Shown here: piece after piece, positions 44,537 through 46,886 of the stretch
Numbering within the stretch: position 1 is the first letter of the stretch
Layout: each line of letters begins with the position of its first letter
DNA from: an uncultured Clostridia bacterium
GTDB lineage: Bacteria > Bacillota > Clostridia > TANB77 > CAG-508
Length of the DNA stretch: 46,886 nucleotides
Reading direction: 5' to 3'
Assembly (NCBI GenBank): GCA_944387405.1
Contig: CALXET010000011.1
Span: forward strand, 1 to 46,886
Notes under the pieces: model-generated
Database searches by the model: none
What the model was told of the DNA's origin: nothing
Seen by the model: only the letters and a program-made list of their open reading frames with translations
Translations under genes and position numbers: made by a program

Positions 44537-45004
44537 ATGGTAAAAGTTTTATTTGTATGTTTAGGAAACATTTGCAGATCTCCTATGGCGGAATATGTGT
44601 TTAAAGATCTAGTGAATAAAGAAGGTTTTTCAAATAATTTTTATATAGATTCTGCTGGGACAAGTAATGAAGAAGAGGGAAATGGAATTCATTATGGAAC
44701 TAGAAAAAAATTGAATGAAAAAAATATAGAATTCGATAATCATGTGGCAAGAAAATTGAAAAAAGAAGACTATAATAAATTTGATTTTATAATAGGAATG
44801 GAAGATAGTAATATAAGAAATATAAATAAGATTATAGGAGAAGATAGAGAAAATAAAGTTTATAGATTATTAGATTTTAGTGATAATCCGAGAGATATTG
44901 CAGATCCATGGTATACTGGAAATTTTGATATAACATATGATGATATTTATGAAGGATGTATTGATTTTTTAGAATATCTTAGGAAGAATTATGATTTGAT
45001 ATAA
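44537..45004 (+). CDS. Low-molecular-weight protein tyrosine phosphatase
   Basis: The 155-residue protein has the catalytic P-loop V-C8-L-G-N-I-C-R14-S15 at its N-terminus and the general-acid loop ADPWYTG near residue 120. It removes phosphate from tyrosine in proteins, or from arginine in some Firmicutes (YwlE). The residue after the first CLGN is Ile, as in the tyrosine- and arginine-specific members alike (YwlE has Thr), so tyrosine is favoured. TAGGAAGG precedes the ATG. Confidence 0.93.
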   Translation: MVKVLFVCLGNICRSPMAEYVFKDLVNKEGFSNNFYIDSAGTSNEEEGNGIHYGTRKKLNEKNIEFDNHVARKLKKEDYNKFDFIIGMEDSNIRNINKIIGEDRENKVYRLLDFSDNPRDIADPWYTGNFDITYDDIYEGCIDFLEYLRKNYDLI

Positions 45005-45010
45005 TTTAAA

Positions 45011-45039
45011 TTTACATTTTATTAAAATTGTGCTAAAAT
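45011..45039 (+). promoter_or_regulatory. Sigma-A promoter of the RlmD gene
   Basis: TTTACA (45011-45016), 17-nt spacer, extended -10 TGC-TAAAAT (-10 at 45034-45039). Transcription would begin near 45046, downstream of the in-frame ATG at 45038, so translation must start later. Confidence 0.65.
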
Positions 45040-45091
45040 GATTAACATAAAATCAAAATCAAATATTAAAATCAAGGAGAAAATTAATATA

Positions 45092-46465
45092 GTGAGCATA
45101 AACAAAAATGATGAATTTATAGTAAATATAATAGATGATGGAATAAACGGAGAAGGTATAGCTAAAATTGATAATTTTACTGTATTTGTTAAAGGTGCTA
45201 TAAAAGGAGAAAAAGCTAAAATAAAAATTATTAAAGTTTTGACTTCACACGCATATGGTAAGATCTTAGAAATAATAGATAGATCGGTTTATAGAAAAAA
45301 TCCAGATTGTGATACATATAACAGGTGTGGAGGATGCTGCTTAAGACACATTGATTATGAATATACTTTAAAAATAAAGAAAAATATTGTAGAAAATGTA
45401 TTAAGAAAGCAAGGTTTAGATTATATAAAAGTAAATGATGTATTGGGAATGAAAAAGCCATATTATTATAGAAATAAATTACAATATCCACTTGGTTTAG
45501 ATAAAGCTAATAACAAAGTGATGGGAGTTTTTGAAGAGAGAAGTCATAATGTAATAAATACCGAAAAATGTATGATACAAAACAAGTTAATACAAAGCAT
45601 TGCAAATGATATATTTACTTTTATAAAAAGCAATAATATAAGTGTATATAATGAAAAATCTTTAAAAGGAATCGTAAGACATATAATAATTAGAGTAGGA
45701 ATTAAAACTAATGAAGTTATGTGCACTTTAGTTTTAAATGAGGATAAAATAGAAAAAGAAGTTGAAGAAAAATTTGTAGAATATATTACAAAAAGATACT
45801 ATCAAATAAAAACTATTATTAAAAATATAAATAGTAGAAATACTAATGTGATTTTAGGTGATAAAAATATAGTTTTATATGGTAACGGATATATTTATGA
45901 TGATATTTTAGGGTATAAATTTAAAATATCTAATATGTCTTTTTATCAAGTAAATCCTGTGCAGACAGAAGTTCTATATTTAAAAGCTATAGAGTATGCC
46001 TCATTAAAAGGAGAGGAAACTATATTTGATTTATATTGTGGAATTGGAACAATTGGAATATGTGCTTCAAAAAATTCTAAGAAATTATATGGTATAGAAA
46101 CTATAAAAGAAGCAATAGATGATGCAAGAGAAAATGCTAAAATAAATAATATTAGTAATGCAGAATTTTTTGTTGGTGATGTTGAGAAAAAACTACCAGA
46201 ATTTATTAAAAAAAATAATATAAAGCCAGACGTGATTTTTATTGATCCTCCAAGAAAAGGTTGTGATAAAACGGCTATTTATACAATATTAAATATAGTC
46301 CCTAAAAAAATTGTATATGTTAGTTGTAATCCATCAACTCTTGCAAGAGATTTGAAAATGTTTGAAGAGAAATATGATATTAAAGAAATAACTCCAGTAG
46401 ATATGTTTCCATTTACTTCACATGTGGAAGTCTGTGCGTTGCTAGAGTTAAAGAATTACCAGTAG
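45092..46465 (+). CDS. rlmD: 23S rRNA (uracil-C5) methyltransferase, RlmD/RumA family
   Basis: The protein of 457 residues has an N-terminal TRAM domain (about 1-62; DDGINGEGIAKIDNFTVFVKGA), 4Fe-4S ligands C-x5-C-G-G-C and a later Cys in TEKCMIQN, the SAM motif FDLYCGIGTIG, DPPRKGCD, catalytic Cys in YVSCNPSTLARD, and the terminal HVEVCALLEL. It methylates U747 and/or U1939 of 23S rRNA (RlmCD-like in Firmicutes). I start at GTG 45092 behind AAGGAG (11-nt spacing). The ATG at 45038 overlaps the predicted -10 and would not be on the transcript. Confidence 0.92.
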   Translation: MSINKNDEFIVNIIDDGINGEGIAKIDNFTVFVKGAIKGEKAKIKIIKVLTSHAYGKILEIIDRSVYRKNPDCDTYNRCGGCCLRHIDYEYTLKIKKNIVENVLRKQGLDYIKVNDVLGMKKPYYYRNKLQYPLGLDKANNKVMGVFEERSHNVINTEKCMIQNKLIQSIANDIFTFIKSNNISVYNEKSLKGIVRHIIIRVGIKTNEVMCTLVLNEDKIEKEVEEKFVEYITKRYYQIKTIIKNINSRNTNVILGDKNIVLYGNGYIYDDILGYKFKISNMSFYQVNPVQTEVLYLKAIEYASLKGEETIFDLYCGIGTIGICASKNSKKLYGIETIKEAIDDARENAKINNISNAEFFVGDVEKKLPEFIKKNNIKPDVIFIDPPRKGCDKTAIYTILNIVPKKIVYVSCNPSTLARDLKMFEEKYDIKEITPVDMFPFTSHVEVCALLELKNYQ

Positions 46466-46886
46466 TGCTTGAATTTACTAGCTTTCAAGATACAATTATG
46501 TTTCATAAAAGAGGTAGATTTGGACTAGAAAAAGTACAAAATTCTGAAATTCATGTTAAGGTTGTTTTAGATATGGAGTGTGGAAACATATAAAGTGAAT
46601 TTTTAAAATTGACGTAACAGTTGTTATGAGCAATTTGTAGAGATTATATATCTATGCTGGGTACTCCATATTATATGGTTGTATGTTGATGAACATATGA
46701 ATTAAAAAAATAAAATTTAAAAGTTAAAGAGAATCCTGAGTAAAGTGCCTTGTATGATAGGTGCTTTATTTTTTTGAAATAAGAGCAATTTTATTGAAAA
46801 AATCAGGTCTCTATGATATAAATGTAAATATAAAATTATAATAGGGATATGGCTTTAAAAATGAAGAAAATCCACTAATAGAAATA
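46466..46886. other. Intergenic region with a terminator and a possible gene remnant
   Basis: A frame overlapping the end of the methyltransferase gene continues to TAA at about 46591-46593 (…LEFTSFQDTIMFHKRGRFG…HVKVVLDMECGNI). It has no start with a good binding site and may be the remnant of a longer C-terminus or of another gene. The rest is AT-rich, with the terminator at 46742-46775 and nothing else that I can identify. Confidence 0.4.
46742..46775 (+). terminator. Probable intrinsic terminator
   Basis: A 9-bp stem including two G-U pairs (46742-46750 and 46759-46767) with an 8-nt loop, then A and seven T. Confidence 0.8.

Noticed and set aside
45038..45091. ATG 45038 as the start of the RlmD gene
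   Set aside because: It overlaps the -10 element of a good promoter, so it would not be transcribed; GTG 45092 has AAGGAG upstream.
1..46886. CRISPR arrays, tRNA or rRNA genes, insertion sequences
   Set aside because: I looked for regular repeats, T-loop sequences and transposase motifs on both strands and saw none.

Overview
The window comes from a very AT-rich, spore-forming Firmicute of the class Clostridia, probably an uncultured gut lineage. The evidence is the low GC content, arginine written almost only as AGA, strong purine-rich ribosome binding sites, and a set of endospore genes: SpoVM, SpoIVA, a GerA-type germinant receptor and a Spo0A-like DNA-binding domain. I see no tRNA, rRNA, CRISPR array or insertion sequence.

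Layout. 1-5.3 kb: small accessory genes (a frameshifted RhuM gene, an MBL hydrolase, Nudix, a deoxyribosyltransferase-like protein, DedA, Dps). 5.3-13.2 kb: polA, a lytic transglycosylase, a PiT phosphate transporter, a membrane hydrolase and tyrS. 13.3-21.6 kb: pilin-like proteins, then rlmN-prpC-prkC-rpe, a bactofilin-like membrane protein, nth, and spoVM facing rpmB. This follows the Bacillus prpC-prkC-rsgA-rpe-thiN-spoVM-rpmB order, with rsgA and thiN missing. 22-28.7 kb: cell-wall enzymes (two GH25 lysozymes, a DD-carboxypeptidase) and the oxidative-stress pair perR-rubrerythrin. 28.7-33.3 kb: an ECF sigma operon, a GC-richer and probably transferred SH3 protein, a Spo0A-C-like protein, and rpmE. 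33.3-39.2 kb: the gerAA-gerAB-gerAC operon read leftward behind a sigma-G-like promoter, facing spoIVA. 39.4-46.5 kb: a membrane-anchored protein, a 1143-residue NlpC/P60-VirB6-like fusion, a low-molecular-weight tyrosine phosphatase and an RlmD/RumA methyltransferase.

Main discovery. Five genes (a small membrane protein beside spoVM, a GH25-LysM lysozyme, gerAA, gerAB and a membrane-anchored protein at 39.5 kb) are each broken by exactly +1 nucleotide. In every case the break falls on an in-frame CGG codon followed by T or A. Skipping the C, or reading CGGN as a four-base codon, restores the conserved protein and puts glycine (GGT/GGA) at the join. By eye I find only one other in-frame CGG in the whole window, in codon 10 of the gene that looks horizontally acquired. 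No native gene uses CGG as ordinary arginine. The simplest reading is that CGG is an unassigned or starved codon in this lineage and acts as a +1 frameshift signal, a recoding system I do not recognise. Systematic sequencing error is the main alternative.

The same genes sit around sporulation functions. SpoVM anchors SpoIVA on the forespore, and GerA opens dormant spores, so CGG decoding could affect how spores form or germinate. That link is inference.
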